64,000 bases of DNA from Skeletonema tropicum (taxonomy: Eukaryota; Bacillariophyta; Thalassiosirophyceae; Thalassiosirales; Thalassiosiraceae): assembly GCA_037178625.1 (NCBI GenBank), contig CM074134.1, positions 496,001 through 560,000 on the forward strand. The letters run 5' to 3'. Positions 1 to 10,061 of this stretch are shown here, one piece after another; position 1 is the stretch's first letter; each line of letters opens with the position of its first letter. The notes beneath the pieces were generated by a model, which was not told the origin of the DNA, ran no database searches, and saw only the letters and a program-made list of their open reading frames with translations. The position numbers were made by a program, and so were the translations under genes.

Positions 1-111
1 TACAGCTTGCATCTTTTGAATGGGTTCCTCTCTATCAATTCCCACAACGTCTTTCATTGTGTGCTCGACATCAGAGGTGAAAAAAACGATGGCTGTGGCG
101 AGTGCAATCAT

Positions 112-183
112 GAGAACTCTGCTGTACATGAGAACTCTGCTGTACATGAGAACTCTGCTGTTCATACCGAGAACTCTGCTGTT
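112..183. repeat. 18-bp tandem repeat
   Basis: Three tandem copies of an 18-bp unit, GAGAACTCTGCTGTACAT, are followed by a partial fourth after a 3-bp spacer. The unit length is a multiple of three, so an open frame runs through it, but that frame has no ATG at its beginning and no recognisable domain. I treat it as a simple minisatellite. Confidence 0.85.
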
Positions 184-1062
184 GCGCTTCGATTTCGCAT
201 AAGCAACTATTGCCTGTGATCTTCCAGAAGCAGAAGCACGCGATCTCTTTGTAAGCTTCTGTTCAGTCATCGTAGGTATAGATCTTCTAGATTGACGGAT
301 TAGACAGTCAGCGTAGGGGTACTTGGAGAAGTGTCGACAGTCGACAGGGTTCGATACGATGAGCTCTAGGTGAGTTTCTTGGACCGAAGATCTTGTGTGA
401 AGATTTGATGTTCACTTTGTCCTCGACTAAATTTTATGGCTCCGAAGGTGATCTCGTGCTTGCGCTTATATGTAATGTTTGTAATAGTCAAGTAGCATAC
501 TACCTTTAGGTACGTATGTATCTGTGACCATACGGATACGTGCTCGCTAAGCTATCGCTTATCGGGATCTCCATGCCTGACGCATGCCGCTCTGGATTCT
601 GACTACGTGGAAGCAGTCAGCTTAGAGAATCTTACTAACAGCCTACGTCTTGGAATTAGTACGATTTCTATCCAATAGCATTCCGAGTCACTCGGCTTAC
701 ACGAGTAACTCTACCGCTAGCAGCAGCTCTCTCCTTCGAAGAGCTCACAACTACTCCAAATACGTAAATTAATACTGTATTCATCGTCGTTGTCATTACA
801 CATCTATTAGCCTGTGTCAATGTTCACCAAGTTGTTTCCTTTTCCTACCGAAAAACAACGTCGCGAAGGAAGAGTAGTTGCTCGAAGGTTGTTTGATGTC
901 CGCTATGATATCATAAAACAATGAGGAGCAAAACTCGACATCGTCTGAGCAATCTTCGCAAAAGATTGGATTACATACTGGGAAGGCAGCGCGAGAAGAC
1001 GACGTGGTTTTGGTGGTCGCAGCTCGAAGCTCGAACCAGGCTCCACAAAGAATCGTTGTTCC
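184..1062. other. Gene-free stretch
   Basis: Short overlapping open frames occur on both strands (for example 817-1119 minus and 921-1253 plus), but they shadow each other, show no known motif, and partly read into the transposon that begins at 1071. I see no supported gene. The sequence just left of 1071 continues at 5164, because it is the interrupted target of that transposon. Confidence 0.5.
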
Positions 1063-1300
1063 CTTGTGAGCAGGGTTGTGCACCCGAGGGAAAATCCGTT
1101 GGGTATGGGTGTCGGGCATGGATATCCGGAAAAGGGGCCTCGGGTATGGGTATCGGGTATATACCCGATACCCGAGCCAAAATCCTCGGGTATCGGGTAT
1201 CGGGTATGGGTATTTATTTTAGCGACCATAGTACTAATTCCTACCAATTTTAGCGAAATTGTTGGGTACTTAGAGCTTTTTGAATTTGGAACTGGAGATA

Positions 1301-2815
1301 GCTGTCTTAAATCACGGACCCCACGGGGTTGCCTATGTAGGTAGGAATAGTATGTAGCTCCATCCGGCACTTGAGAAGGTCAGAAGAGCCCCCAAATGTG
1401 TTTTTGGCCACCACCAAAAAGTTCCACCACCGCGACAATCCACCACGCCATGGCACCATTTCCGCCATAAAAGTGCCATAACATAAAAAATCACACCTCC
1501 TCCATTACATCCACAGTAGGTTGGGTATGGTAGTCCATGAATAGCTTAGAACACAAGGAATCCAAAGCCGAGCCTACCCAACTTAGTTATTAAAGATTGG
1601 AGACGTAAATCAAAATGCCACTATAGCAGCGCAAATTACCATCATCGTAGCATCATCGTCCAATTCCACTCAATATGAATGGTACAATCGGCCTCTCTCC
1701 ATCAACCCTCGCCGCCGCTTATACATATAGACATCTAGTGTCGGTGTGATTCATTGTTAGTGACTTCATATGGACATAGCACTCCGTCAGGCACCACGTT
1801 GCTGCTGCACATCACATCATCGATTACACACAAATGTCACCCATTTCTTTGCTCTAATCCGACCTCTGATCATGACGAGACAACTAAACACGACAGGAGA
1901 GCTCTCAATAATATGTAAGGATCGCTTTGTGCCGTGGAGCTGTTAAGGAGATCCGATTTCACTGACTACACTACCATCGGCGAACTCAGCCTTGGTATCA
2001 CCATAGCCCAACACATGGCCATTCCTCGAACAAACTGCGATGGTTTCGTTGTTTAATCCAACCTCACCATCCGACAGCAACGGCACAGCAACTATTTCAT
2101 TTGATTGAAGAGACAGGGTCATAGTTGTGTGACTTGAAGTTCAATTAGGGTGGAATAAGTGCACATATTGTCTCCGAAGAAGGCTGTTGTTATGGCGCTA
2201 CGTTGCTCTGAATAGATCGGAGTGGAATCGTCAGTGACTTGTTATGATTCTCCGGTTTCAATGAAGTAATGGTTGACGGATAAAGCTGCATATGGTCACT
2301 GCTGACATCGTTGTAATGCACAAAGTGTATTCTCTTGTAGGAGATAGGTGTTCAAACACAAGTGTTTGTGTTGAATGATAGGGATCTGTGGGCATCAAAA
2401 ATAATTATTATGCAACAAAAAGATATACACATTCATAGCATAACTGTATAATCGTTATTTTAACAGTGTTTGGTGTCGATAGTGCTGAAATATTTGTTAT
2501 AGCACCATCGTTCATTGCTCACGGAGGAGATGAGGATACACATCCATGTGCACTGATTGGCTTTTATTTTACATCAAATGTAAAAATCGGTACATAACAA
2601 GTCACTTCATACATTCATATATATCCATATTAACACCCCGAGCATTATATCTTTTATATAATAACACCATGCCTCTACTAAAGTACGATAATCGGACGGA
2701 AATCCCATGGTGACGATGTGCTCGATGATCGTTGGCGCCACTTTGGTACCGCTTCTTGGACGATTCCTACGTACACAAAAAAATCTACCTCATGGGTTTA
2801 TTGATTTAAGACAGC
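1301..2815 (-). mobile_element. TA-flanked transposon, copy 1
   Basis: The ends are inverted: GCTGTCTTAAATCA at the left matches the reverse of the right end, and both are flanked by TA (1299-1300, 2816-2817). A second copy in the opposite orientation lies at 61538-63076 (1539 bp against 1515 bp here). The two share long similarity over about 1690-2815 and diverge more in the remaining third. Both carry a TACGTAGGAAT-type motif some 45 bp inside their ends. A TA duplication suggests a Tc1/mariner-like or pogo-like mechanism; that classification is inference. The element sits inside the outer hAT, so it inserted later. Confidence 0.75.
1943..2122 (-). pseudogene. Conserved short coding frame inside the TA-flanked element, copy 1
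   Basis: An ATG at 2122 opens a 59-residue frame. Its protein closely matches the frame at 62187-62531 in the other copy: both contain CSRNGHVLG, GDTKAEFADG and LLSDG. Several differences between the copies fall at third codon positions (TCG/TCA, AAC/AAT, ATC/ATT, TTA/TTG), as expected if the frame was once under protein-level selection. Here a stop follows SEIGSP, whereas the other copy reads on, so this copy looks truncated. I do not recognise the family and give no function. Confidence 0.45.
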
Positions 2816-2862
2816 TATAAAATCTTTTCGAAATCGGGGCAGCTCGCCCGATTTGAAGAAAT

Positions 2863-3440
2863 ATAAGCCCCGTCCGATCGGCCCCGTGTCAAGCAAAACG
2901 ATTTTTGCGTGCTTTGCGCGCAAACAAAAAAATCCGTCTAAATTAGCGAACTACTAACAAAATGATCTAGTTACTGAAAGTGATATTCTTCCTAGCTCGG
3001 CTATGTTGAGGTGGAGAAGGCAGTTTGATGAAGCCTAGTTGCATCTATGCATATGAAGATCCTATGTTGAACTGGGTGGTCGAAAATTTGGCCAAGAAAA
3101 GGTACCTCAAATGTGGCCCTAGTTGATTTGTTAGTGTGAAATGTGGGGTCAAATACTGACTCCCACGTTGAATTATGACCTCTGCCAAGGGGATAACTGA
3201 ATTCTACATGAAATTTTGGGTCAGAAAGAGTCTTGGTTTACTTATTGCTGACGATGATGCTCTCTCTATCAGCGCTGCCAAAATAGCCAGCGTACAGTTA
3301 GTATTTTGTGAGCATTGTCTGTTGCGACATGGAAAAAAGCATGTTCCCGCCCGAATTGGGTAGGAGTAGCTACTGTAGGAATTGTTCTACGTACGTAGAA
3401 TTTTTTTGCTTGACGCGGGGATTGGTCTGACGGGGCTTAT
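2863..3440. mobile_element. Short inverted-repeat element, family A, copy 1
   Basis: The ends are imperfect inverted repeats beginning ATAAGCCCCGTC and including a shared GTCAAGCAAAA stretch. The interior (about 2905-3410) is clearly similar to 8405-8920, for example GGAGAAGGCAGTTTGATGAA in both. No protein is encoded. The target duplication could not be resolved, so the exact end bases are uncertain by a few positions. It is nested in the outer hAT. Confidence 0.6.
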
Positions 3441-3483
3441 TGGATCTTTTACGAGCAAAATCTAAGTACTTTGATCTAAAATG

Positions 3484-4960
3484 TAGAGGTTGGTCTCGTC
3501 TCGGTCTCGGCACTGTCCCGAGATTCGAGCCGAGACAGGGTCCGTCGAGACGAGATCCCGGGATATCTCGAGATTTTCAATGAAGAAGGTTAGCAATGAT
3601 TAAAAGGGGCAAAACCAACAAATAACTATCTACTATGGACTCTTTAGACAACTTAGTACTCATTGTTCTGGCCAGCATCAATTGGATCCCCACTCTCATC
3701 CTTGTCCTCAAAAGAAGGAGGGAGTAGAAACTCATTCAAAGGGACATCTGGCATGAGTTCATCCCAATTTTTGCGGATGAGGCTTGTATTTTCTTCAACA
3801 AACATGATGCATCGATGCGGCAAGTAACAATGGGATCAATGCAAGATCGCTTTGCTGTAATTACTCTAGCTGCCCTGCTCGAGATTCTTTCCAAGGGAGC
3901 GGACGTTGCTGGAATATCTCACAGGTACTCTCGTGCAAGTGTTGCAAGTTCAGGGAATTGGTGAGCGATTTGTTTCCAACGCTTCAATGGATCATTAAAC
4001 TTTCTTTCTCCATCTTGCATCGGCATTTGCTCCAGGAGTTCGTAAGCTGCAGCTGGGCTTCACATCGGATCCGAATATTGTCATCAGTCAATTCGTCATC
4101 ATTTGCTGCTGCATCGTCGTCGAAGTCAAATGCACCCAAGAAAGCGAAGCTCGTGTCTTCTGATTTAAAAGATACTTGCGGTACTGCAATACTTCCACCT
4201 TCACCACCATTATCATTTGTATTTGTATTAGCCTCCTTCTCGACATCAACTATAAGATCTTTGATGAGTTGCATCAACTTATTAGACAAGGTCGAGTCAA
4301 TTCATATTCAATAATGGCAATGATGTTCAATTACTACTTACCTTCAAAAGCCAGAACTGCATTACAATGAAAAACATGGTCTGTGCAATATGCATGCGCC
4401 CAATCCTCATGTGCTCCATTCATACGGATTGCAAACTTTCTCAACTGCTTGTGTCTTGGTTACTACACATCGGACTATCACCCTTCCAATGTTTGCAAAT
4501 GCATTTGTCATCCCAATCTTCTTCGTCGCTCGAAGATTCCGATGGTTTTCGCTCTTTGCATTTGACATCATCGTCTTCGTCACCCGACGATTCCAACGAT
4601 TCGTTCCTGCTGGCAGTAGAAGTTGCATCGGCATCGGTGATAGCATCGACCATGATTTCAGAATAGATGATAGATGAAGATAATGAGTTGATCAAAAAAA
4701 TAATCAAACTCCAATGAACAAGTCTTGTGAACGCACCCAACGGTGTCAAAGGGAGTCTTGTTATGATGTGAGATTGGAATCGTGCTGATGAAATCAGAAG
4801 TAGCCGCAGAAACGAATTGTTCTTCGTCATGGTTGGCTGTGAGAAAGTGATACAAAAAATCCCGAAATGCTCCGAGACAGAGGGTGCCGAGACGAGACAC
4901 CTGTCTCGACCCAAAAAATCCCGTCTCGTCTCGGCCGAGTCGAGACGAGACCAACCTCTA
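3484..4960 (-). mobile_element. Inner hAT transposon with decayed transposase
   Basis: The ends are inverted repeats TAGAGGTTGGTCTCGTCTCG, flanked on both sides by the 8-bp duplication CTAAAATG (3476-3483 and 4961-4968). GTCTCG-rich motifs in both orientations lie just inside each end, typical of hAT subterminal regions. The interior on the minus strand encodes remnants of a hAT transposase (see 3653-4490). The element lies wholly inside the outer hAT and is therefore younger than it. Confidence 0.92.
3653..4490 (-). pseudogene. hAT transposase remnant (C-terminal half)
   Basis: Reading the minus strand, pieces in different frames resemble a hAT transposase in the right order. First comes a segment like YCTDHVFHCNAVLAFE. 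Next is an acidic region with DDELTDDN, then DPLKRWKQIAHQFPELATLA directly followed by REYL, a stop, and DIPATSAPLERISSRAARV. Last is a tail with MFVEENTSLIRKNWDEL ending near 3653. The pattern of FPxLA, AREYL, IPATSAP and ER is the hAT C-terminal dimerisation domain. The stop inside YL-DIP and at least two frame changes show it cannot make a working protein. Acidic minus-strand sequence further upstream (about 4490-4650) may be the degraded N-terminal part; I see no certain BED zinc finger. Confidence 0.85.
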
Positions 4961-5163
4961 CTAAAATGGCCACTAAACCGACCTTTTTCCACACGAAAAT
5001 CACAAAATACCCATACCCGAAATAATGGGTATTTTGCTCGGGTATAGGGTATCGGGAATATACCCGAAGGGGAATTTTTACGGGTATTGGGTATCGGGTA
5101 TTTACCCGTACCGATACCGGTGCGTACTCGGGTGCACAACCCTTGCACAACCCTGCTTGTGAG

Positions 5164-5398
5164 CTGTTTTACCTGCTGCTTTCAAGCCAGCTGTTCAACT
5201 TTGCAAGTATTGGTGAAAGTGCCGGAAGATATTGAAATATATAACAGAAATTTTAAAGTACGTCTGGTGGGCCCTCAAGAGGCGACATTATCTAAAATGA
5301 CTTGTCCGATCAGTCAAAACTGTGACTGAAACTTTTACGACGTGCCGGAGTACCGAACTCAGAGAAAGGATCTCTATCTGTTGCACCGCACCTGCGCC
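5164..5398. repeat. Fragment shared with 37232-37371
   Basis: The stretch 5236-5294 contains TATAACAGAAATTTTA and, further on, GGTGGGCCCTC with AGAGGCGACATTATCTA. The same two blocks occur at 37232-37371, where about 80 extra bases separate them. At the second site they follow the 3' end of a broken gene (36586-37111), so this may be old 3' flank of the same repeated gene family. No coding function is seen. Confidence 0.55.
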
Positions 5399-5406
5399 AT
5401 CCCCTA

Positions 5407-6217
5407 TAGCGTAATGGAATTTCACCATTTTTGGAGGGGGTTGAAAATTGCAGGTTGAAATTTCAGAAATTTCAGAAATTTCAAGGGATTAAATTTCACT
5501 CTAGCTTATCCTGAGATAGTCGTAATACTTTGCACTCTGCAGTCAACACATCACTCTAAGAGAGACTGTCAGCAAGCTTCTTTCCAAGCATCTTCTTCGC
5601 ATCCATGATATGACGGAGGTTTTCCTTCCCTCGAAGAAGTGCAACACCAGTTGGATCCTTCATCCTATTCCTATCCTTCACAAGAATGCTGTTCTTCAGA
5701 GGTTTGGCCCTACGCTCACAATCCATCGATCCGACAGTTCCCATAGACATTAGAGGCTTAGCAACCAATCGATAGAAGTCAGATGATCCTGCATAACATT
5801 CAAACCACGTGATGCGACCAGAAATAGCACCAGTTGATTCCACATACTGTACCACATTTTTGATACTAAAAGACTTGTTGTTCTGTTGCAGCTGTTCCAA
5901 AGATGGAAGCGATGGAAGTGGAACGTCAAAAGAATGAAACCAGTCATTGTTTTGAGTATCAAAGTCCTCAAAATCCTTTTTAACTCTCCTCCGCATCTCA
6001 TCAGAACCATCTTCACCCATGTTCTTTGGGGTTTGGTGGTTGGTGGAATGAAGGGTCTTAGGTTATTTTTGTGCTACGTGTTGGTTCAGTACCATCCGTT
6101 CGCGCCAGAATTTTTGTGAAATTTCATTGTTGGCCAAAATTGGTGCAACTTTCACCCTGTAAATTTCACGAAAGTTGCAGTAGTGAAATTTCACCCTTTT
6201 GAAATTCCATTACGCTA
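5407..6217 (-). mobile_element. hAT element, internally deleted derivative
   Basis: The ends are TAGCGTAATGGAATTTCA inverted repeats flanked by the 8-bp duplication ATCCCCTA (5399-5406 and 6218-6225). The element is an inverted copy of 25323-26518 but lacks 385 bp: the break is at AAAGAACA joined to TGGGTGAAG, removing the equivalent of about 25518-25902. The remaining sequence and the 154-residue frame it carries are the same as in the longer copy as far as I can compare them, which implies very recent movement. Internal deletion of this kind is how short non-autonomous hAT elements arise. Confidence 0.93.
5556..6020 (-). pseudogene. Truncated hAT-like transposase, last 153 residues
   Basis: A 154-residue frame starts at an ATG (6020) created at the deletion junction. 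From residue 2 onward it is identical to the end of the frame at 25605-26369. It carries a WFECYAGSSDF segment and CERRAKPLKNS near its C-terminus, positioned like the WYExYG and CERxxS motifs of the hAT dimerisation region. Alone it lacks any catalytic part. Confidence 0.75.
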
Positions 6218-6250
6218 ATCCCCTATATACTTATCCCCTACTTATCCCCT

Positions 6251-6760
6251 ACTAGAGTGGTTTTAGTTGGTCCGGAACGCTGCACGCTGTCTTGTCGTTT
6301 GGTGACGTCATGAGTGCCGGATCATTGGACATGAAGATGAGGCAGTCACAATTGAGATTGACTGTGGCTCAACAAAAACAAGAAGAAAGGATCCAAATCC
6401 AATGGAGTTACGCGGGAAGTCTTGAAAGCTGTCCAAGACCGTATCAAAATGAGGAGAGTTCGAAGTGCAAAGGACTAGATGAAAAGTGGCTGCTAAAGTT
6501 TTTGGAAGTGAATGACTAGAGCATACCATCTACCATCCAACAAAATTCCGATGATACAGCGCAAGTTTTTGAACCAGTATTATAACACATGGCTAAACGT
6601 GTGGCTACTTGTTCTTCGCTGGGGACATATGTCATGCTGTCCTAACTGCAAGCACAACAATGCTGTCGGAGTCCATTGCTATTGATGATAAGAAAAGCTG
6701 CACTTCATTGGAACCGGCACTTTGTTGATGGCATTAATATCTGGCCAAAACTTTCAGTCC
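6251..6760 (+). pseudogene. Decayed transposon fragment with one terminal repeat
   Basis: TAGAGTGGTTTTAGTTGG at 6253 and the following CGGAACGCTG match the terminal inverted repeat of the element at 30465-31817, and the next 50 bases (GTCGTTTGGTGACGTCATG) are also shared. After that the sequences diverge. Around 6590-6720 a broken plus-strand frame reads WLLVLRWGHMSCCPNCKH. Its CxxC zinc-knuckle pattern after an aromatic-rich stretch is reminiscent of large eukaryotic transposase-like proteins; this is only a resemblance. I did not find a matching right end before 9 kb. Confidence 0.4.
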
Positions 6761-7435
6761 ATTTTCGTACATATATTCGTAAATAGGAGTAAGGTCAACG
6801 ATCAAAAGACTTGTTCAAGAGTTGTAAAAGCGGCAGAGACAAATTGGCAGAACTCAAGTCGATCAAGCCAGCTGTTCTACTAGTGCTCCTCAAAATCATT
6901 CCAATTCAATCCCTCTCCCTCGTCCGATGCCACAGCCGGATCCGGCAGCGCTGCATATTCAGCAGTATACGGCAAGGATGCTACTGGTGCACCCCGCTCG
7001 AGACGCTCCTGCTTGACTTGTGTAAGAAATCAGGGTCCACCCTCACTAGAAACATGCGCAGTTTACGGGCCGTGGCAAATGTCAGTAATCTCATCATCGT
7101 AGTAAACGTAGTCATAACAACTTAATTGTCATATTCGTGCTTCCGTTCTATGAGTAGCACATCCTCAACGCATCGTGTCAACGAAATCTTGTCTACTCCT
7201 AGCTACTAGCCTCGCTGGCGCTCGTGCTAAGTAGCCCGCTGCGCGGGTTAAAGCACCAAAATAGAGGAGAAAGACGTACAAAACTCTCGTTACCTACACT
7301 TTTATTTACCTCTCTTACCCCGTGAGAAAAAACCGCGAAGCGGGCTTTTTCGAAACGCCCCGGGAGAGCCGGGCGAATGCACGGGCGAAAACTAAACCCC
7401 CCTACTCGGCTTAGACCCCCCCTCCAAATCACAGC
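6761..7435. other. No supported gene
   Basis: A 104-residue frame at 6811-7125 has no recognisable motif and no plausible gene structure. The 7200-7430 stretch is GC-rich low-complexity sequence with short inverted motifs. I see nothing else. Confidence 0.4.
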
Positions 7436-7439
7436 CTAG

Positions 7440-8035
7440 CCAAAATATTGTACGCAGCAGCTCAAGCTTCGTGAATAACTTTCTATCTTCTTCTCGGTTC
7501 TCGGCATCTCAGTCTCGTTAGACTACATATATTATTTGTCTCTCCAATCCAATCTGTTCCACTTGTACTGCATCTATCTACATTGTTTCTCCTCCACTGT
7601 AACCCATCGATTGCATACACGCTTGATCCTATGCGCTCGTTCTCTTTCTGTGTATCACTGCTTACTTTTTTCTTCTCTTCTATATCTACGAGTGCATAAT
7701 TTGTGACAGTTCTTTCCATTTCCGGTGCTGTTCTTCAGTCTGTTCCGACTTCCGACTCTTTCTCTACAGATTTGCTTCCTCTCTTGCTTTTTCACGAGTG
7801 TTGCACATCGCTGCTGCTGTAAAGCCTTTCCCAGTCCGTGCATCCATAAGTTGCCAAAAATCACTCCTCTCTTGGCATTGGTAGGTTTGCGGATTCGCGC
7901 CTTCTTCGGTGGCTCTTGCGCCAAATTTCCGAGGGTTTGATTTTTGTCCACGACGGACGGACGGACAGGAATTTCGAACGAAATGACGGGTAAGCTCTGC
8001 TTCGCTCGACTAACCAACTTTAAAAAAGCTCAAGC
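7440..8035 (-). repeat. Repeat family R2, copy 1, with decayed coding frame
   Basis: The unit runs from TACGCAGCAGCTCAAGCTTC to CTTCGCTCGACTAAC. A second copy lies at 27305-27870 and a rearranged, partly inverted one at 28330-28910. On the minus strand all three encode related peptides sharing KARxRKPTNA and QQxCAxLVKKxE. Here the frame is broken into two pieces (7655-8017 and 7483-7719). The coding-like conservation suggests a former transposon or multicopy gene, but I do not recognise the protein. Confidence 0.55.
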
Positions 8036-8179
8036 TCGACCGAAGCTTTTAACCCTCCTCCCCGTTTCTACTAGTAGTTACTAGGGAATTAGTATGTAAC
8101 TATTCCGAAAGTCAGACCCCCCTAGAGCAGACTAGCCAAAAGGGGGGGTTTAGTTCGCGGAGATTCACTGAGGGTTCAC

Positions 8180-8265
8180 TGTATCATCTTCCTCTCTTTT
8201 TTCTCTTTTTTTTTCTTTCTCTTTCTCTCTCCAAGGGAATAACTCTCTCTCTCTTTCTCCTCCTC
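8180..8265. repeat. Polypyrimidine tract
   Basis: The plus strand is almost entirely C and T (TTTTTCTCTTTTTTTTTCTT and similar), a low-complexity stretch with no evident gene. Confidence 0.7.
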
Positions 8266-8369
8266 CGTCGTTTATGTTCCATTCCACAGGCGTATATACT
8301 TACTCCTATCACCCCAAAGCCGGAACGGTTGCCAAAGATGAAGACGAAGCCGATCTACATACTTATACT

Positions 8370-8954
8370 TAAGCCTTGCACACAGAGCGTTTAGGCACGC
8401 AGAGCGATTTTTGCGTGCTTTGCGTGCTAACAAAAAAAATCGTCTAAATTAGAAAACTACTAATAAAATGATCAAAATAACTAGCAAAAGCGTTGTCCTG
8501 CCCTAGCTTGGCTATGTTGAGATGGAGAAGGCAGTTTGATGAAGCCTAATTGCATCTATGCATATGAAGATCCTATGTTGAACTTGGCAGTGGATTCTCT
8601 GGCTTTGAAGAGGTACCTTAAATGTGGCCCTAGTTACAGTGTTAGTGGGACCTGAGAAGTCTCATACTGACTCCCAACTTGAATTTTGACCCTCAGCAAG
8701 GGGATAACCGAATTCTACGTGAAATTTTGGTCTAGATTGAGTCTTGCTTTACTTATTATTGTCGATGTTGCTCTCTGTATCAGCGTTGCCAAAATACTTA
8801 GCCAGAGAACAGTTAGTATTTTGTGAGCTTTGTCTGTTGTGACAGTGAAAAAAGCATGTTCCCGCCCGATTTAGGTAGGAGTAGCTACTGTAGGAATAGT
8901 ACCGCGTACGTAGAAAAAAGTTGCATGCCAATCGATTTGGGCGTGCATGGCTTA
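8370..8954. mobile_element. Short inverted-repeat element, family A, copy 2
   Basis: A direct copy of the element at 2863-3440, with the ends again TAAGCC followed by a TGCAC-type inverted repeat. The interior matches over about 500 bases, including GCATATGAAGATCCTATGTT. It carries GTAGGAATAGTACCGCGTACGT just inside the right end, equivalent to a similar motif in copy 1. No protein coding is seen. The flanking duplication is not clear. Confidence 0.6.
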
Positions 8955-9186
8955 TTATGTACCTAAGTAGCCCAACTTCCCCCTCATTCGCCCCCCGCCA
9001 GCCCCCTTCCAAGAAGCCCCTTCCATCCACCACCTCCCCTGAAGGGAGCCTGAAGGGTACTTCCCACACCGTGTTTTGTGTTTTGCAAAAAGCAAAAACA
9101 ACAACAGCAACAGCTTTCCCAGCAATGCATTATAAGTATTCCAACATCATCTTCTTCAGCAGCACTTCTACCACACCGGCACCAAA

Positions 9187-9746
9187 ATGCTGTTCCAAAA
9201 TCTCTCCCATCGCTCAAGCTGCTTCCGGCAGATTCGTCAGAAAATAATTATTTCAACTTCTCCACAAAACAGAATTGCAACGATGAGTACTGCTGATCCG
9301 TTACACTCCTCATCATTATCATTATTTTACAATCTTCAAATCGATGATGGACGATCATTATCATCATCACGGATGTACGATTATAAAACTAAGAATTCGA
9401 CAATAATTTGTCGAAAGGTTCACAGTTCGACAATCAGTACAAAAGGCGGCGATAAATAATGATGTTACAGTTACTTTGGAAACTGCCTCCTCCTCTACAA
9501 CTAACAATGATGATAGCTCCACATCCTCCACCACCAGTGGTGGTGGCAGCAGCTGTTCTCAAGGGATACCACTCGATACTGAAGAAGACGAAGAGGAAGA
9601 GCAAGAAGAAATGTTTGTCACATGCTGATCCAATATTGGGACATGGAGCTATCCAAGAATGGGGTGGACCACGTCGTGGTGGAACATTGGCGGAACCGAC
9701 ACGGTTTGGTGATTGGGAGAGGAAGGGTCGGTGTACGGATTTTTAG
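9187..9746 (+). CDS. SDHAF4: Succinate dehydrogenase assembly factor 4, with two apparent frame changes
   Basis: The C-terminus reads EWGGPRRGG, then EPTRFGDWERKGRCTDF and a stop. That is the signature of SDHAF4 (Sdh8, DUF1674), the small mitochondrial matrix chaperone that binds the flavinated catalytic subunit of succinate dehydrogenase. The start at 9187 gives a Ser/Arg-rich leader (MLFQNLSHRSSCFRQIRQK) typical of mitochondrial import. Three pieces in three frames are needed: 9187 to about 9456, a Ser/Thr- and Glu-rich middle to about 9618 ending EEMFVTC, and the conserved end. Each join is a +1 shift, and each can be placed exactly at an in-frame stop (AAA TAA T and TGC TGA T). No GT-AG intron explains them. 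Either two inserted bases or translational recoding is possible. Confidence 0.85.
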
Positions 9747-10061
9747 GAGTTTGGATTGTATTAGACTGTGTATTGTATCTGCTAGTTGGTGGATTGAGAG
9801 ACAGAGATGTAAAAGGGCAGAATCTTGTGGCTTGATGGAACTGTATATATGAGTTTTAGAGAAGCATTGACGATTGTCTAACAGCCGCAAAGATGTAGAT
9901 CTATTCAGACGGAGCGAATTGTATTTTCCACCACTCGCCATCTGTACAAATCATCATGTTTGATTGCAAATAGATATTGTATCTTTCCAAACCAACTGTG
10001 CATATGTTGTCAATTTTCGTCTCTCTTCCTCTTTCTCTCTCAACTATGCATGTAATATCAA
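9747..10061. other. Intergenic between converging SDHAF4 and RFC subunit genes
   Basis: Only the two 3' flanks are seen, with a pyrimidine-rich stretch near 10015-10040. No further gene. Confidence 0.5.

Larger units (their letters stand above)
1071..5155. mobile_element. Outer hAT-type DNA transposon, non-autonomous and filled with later insertions
   Basis: The left end begins CAGGGTTGTGCACCCGAG. The right end, read in reverse, begins CAGGGTTGTGCA and then repeats GGGTTGTGCACCCGAG. The element is flanked on both sides by the same 8 bases, CTTGTGAG (1063-1070 and 5156-5163). An 8-bp target duplication with CAGGG-type ends is the hallmark of the hAT superfamily. Just inside both ends lie many copies of GGGTATCGGGTAT-like motifs in both orientations (about 1090-1210 and 5005-5120), which fit subterminal transposase-binding repeats. 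Three younger elements lie inside: 1301-2815, 2863-3440 and 3484-4960. Without them the element is only about 0.5 kb. I see no transposase belonging to the outer element itself. Confidence 0.9.

Noticed and set aside
7..219. Open frames through the 18-bp tandem repeat
   Set aside because: The frame arises from a repeat unit divisible by three and has no supporting start or domain.
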